This document shows, in pieces, positions 62,443 through 64,000 of a stretch of 64,000 bases of DNA. Both the position numbers and the translations under genes were made by a program. The number at the start of each line of letters is the position of its first letter. The first letter of the stretch is position 1. Origin of the DNA: Isochrysis galbana (Eukaryota > Haptophyta > Isochrysidales > Isochrysidaceae); NCBI GenBank assembly GCA_018136815.1, contig CM030939.1, positions 186,001-250,000 on the forward strand, read 5' to 3'. Under the pieces are notes generated by a model that was not told the origin of the DNA, did not search any database, and saw only the letters and a program-made list of their open reading frames with translations.

Positions 62443-63446
62443 ATGAGCGGCGGTGAGAGTGGCGGAGGCATGAATGCACTGATGGGCGCCATCTTCTGGT
62501 CTCTCAGTGTAGAGGTGGGAGCGCTTGTGCTGCTTGTCGCGCCCTGGCCAGAAGGATTCCTTGGTCCCATCCTACGCACCATTTCCGCCTCCAAAGCCCT
62601 CGAGAGCGCAGTCAAGCCAGCGCTTTACTTTTTTGGCCTCGTGCTAGCAACGTTTCTCTTCTCAGCACGCGAGGTAGTGCGGCTGGGTGGCGAGTACGCG
62701 GAGAAGCGGTCGGGCGACATCGGACAGAAGCTGCTGCACGAGGTTCTCATGTATCGCTCGCAGAGGGACTTTTACCTCGCAGGCTTCACCGCGCTGCTGC
62801 TGCTTGTGCTACGCAGGATCTACCTGCTCGTCAAGGAGGTGAGTGCGCCCTTTGGGGTTGGCCCCGGCCTGTCGGGCCCGCTCTGCAATGGCGAAATTTC
62901 GCCTCATCGCACAGTCACGCCCCCACCTGGCCCGGTCCTTCCCCGCTGCAGGTCCACTCGCTCAAGGCAACGACTGTTGCACTGAAGCGCCAGGCGGAGC
63001 AAGCTTCAGCCGCGTACACAATGCAGCTCACCGAGGTAGAGGAGCTCAAGAAAACCGCCAAGATGGTTGCGGCGGCTGCCAAGACCGACGCCAGCGCCAA
63101 GGCCAGCGCAGACGACGGCCCGTTGGATGCGGATGCCATCGAGGAGCGCGCCAAGCAAGCCGCAGCCGACGCCCTCATGTCGCCCAAGGCAGCAGCGGCG
63201 GCTAGGGGCGAGGGGGATGGCGAGTCGGTGTTCGAGCTGAAGGAGGAGTGCAAGCGGCTGCGTGAGGTTTTGGGCCAGGCGCGGGAAGACGGGCGCAAGG
63301 CCGATGCAAATGCAGACGCAATGCGTCGACAGGCCGAGAACCTGAGCCGCGAGTACGCCAAGCTCATGGCGCAAAAGGAGAGCCTCGAGAACAAGTTGGC
63401 GGACTTTGAACTGGTCATGGGCGACAGAGTGAAGAAGGCCAAGTGA
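62443..63446 (+). CDS. BAP31/BAP29-like ER membrane protein
   Basis: Three-pass ER membrane protein of the B-cell receptor-associated protein 31 family, which helps sort and retain membrane proteins at the ER exit. Exons 62443-62838 and 62952-63446 with a 113-nt GT-AG intron (GTGAGT donor, phase 0); 296 residues, somewhat longer than the animal proteins. Membrane segments lie at about 14-36, 56-78 and 108-131; the third starts with the family phrase YRSQRDFYLAGFTALLLLVL. A Lys/Ala/Glu-rich coiled coil follows (KRQAEQASAAYTMQLTEVEE ... REYAKLMAQKESLENKLADF). The C-terminus is KKAK, a KKxx-type COPI retrieval signal, which supports ER location. Start ATG 62443 follows a CT-rich leader; a second Met is at 62470. 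Confidence 0.9.
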
Positions 63447-64000
63447 ACCTGCCCCCGGGATGACGGGTCGTCGGTCGAGTGGTATACGAACTCAGTCCAG
63501 CTCGATTTCACGCACACCTTTGGCATAGATGGCCCTGAGTTGGCTCCGACTGCTCGTTTGCGTGGGCAGACGATCCCGTGATTGCCGTTCCGGCCACCTA
63601 GTGGCAAGCCATGGTGATGGGCGGACGCGCTTGCCAATCTCCGAGAGATGATGGCGCTGTTCTCGCCCCCCAGTGGCGAGCCACGAAGCGCTCGCCAATC
63701 CTCGACAGGGTGGTTTGGACCCTCGTTTAAATGCGGATTAGGCTGAGTGGGGTAATGCGCAACGCCAAACCGGTGACCGGTTGTGCAAGTGTTGGAAGCA
63801 ACGACCATATCACGCGTTTTTTTGATCGGCTTGCGCCACTTTTGCGCTTTGCGCATCAAAATGCGTGATGCTTGCTTCGCGTCACTGACTTTTTCGCTTA
63901 GGTGTGCGTCCACATTAGCGCCAATAAAAACAATGTGCTACATGGAATCACCCAATCCGTTGTGCAACAACAGCATGTGCTGTCAGCCTGCTAGCGCTAG
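63447..64000. other. 3' flank of the BAP31-like gene
   Basis: Contains an imperfect 45-bp direct repeat (AGTGGCAAGCCATGG... at 63599 and AGTGGCGAGCCACGA... at 63672, both continuing GC(T/G)CGCCAATC-like). The minus-strand frame open across this region and the BAP31 exon is a shadow. Nothing else is seen up to the window edge. Confidence 0.5.

Noticed and set aside
62915-63913. 332-codon minus-strand ORF
   Set aside because: It is the shadow of the BAP31 exon 2 coiled coil; composition is Ala/Ser/Leu-rich and the plus-strand gene explains the conservation.

Overview
The window is GC-rich nuclear DNA of a eukaryote, most likely a unicellular alga; a haptophyte or similar GC-rich microalga is my best guess, but I cannot prove the lineage. 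The reasons are spliced genes with few, short introns (about 50-185 nt), eukaryote-only families (BAP31, PDK, a LARGE-type glycosyltransferase, RING-CH, zf-CXXC), a plant-type NicO/UreH metal transporter of the kind targeted to plastids, and very repeat-rich spacers. Three introns appear to use GC or GA instead of GT at the 5' splice site. Such donors are best known from dinoflagellates, so that group is the main alternative.

Layout. 1-1689 (-): 5' part of a BCS1-like AAA ATPase. 5092-11362 (+): a very large Cas4/Dna2-like Fe-S nuclease joined to a UPF1-like helicase, with an in-frame TAG exactly between the two modules. 14416-16324 (+): a multi-pass membrane protein with a C-terminal TIR domain. 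18899-22849 (-): a signal-peptide, single-pass membrane protein carrying a cytosolic RRM. 23.7-29.1 kb: decayed ORF pieces and repeats, including a broken DUF1501 fragment. 30439-31626 (+): mitochondrial PDK/BCKDK-type kinase. 35642-36457 (-): CXXC zinc-finger protein. 38.1-44.4 kb: several copies of a dispersed repeat (called R1 here), a CXC-cysteine ORF attached to one copy, and a coiled-coil protein. 47232-49423 (+): GT49 (LARGE/B4GAT1-like) glycosyltransferase. 49.7-57.1 kb: R1 plus retroelement-like leader/ORF pieces, with a NicO transporter (52517-53608, -) between two inverted repeat arms. 58331-60494 (+): RING-CH protein fused to a split AlgH/UPF0301-like domain. 62443-63446 (+): BAP31-like ER protein.

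The genes are not an operon and do not form one pathway. Several act at the ER/Golgi membrane (BAP31, GT49, RRM membrane protein, probably TIR and RING-CH), but this is probably coincidence. Most genes have a long CT-rich (coding strand) tract just upstream of the start. The least described items are the R1 family (about 760 bp, hairpin at one end, direct repeats of about 14-15 bp around three copies), the membrane-TIR protein, the membrane-RRM protein, the RING-CH/AlgH fusion and the TAG-interrupted nuclease-helicase.
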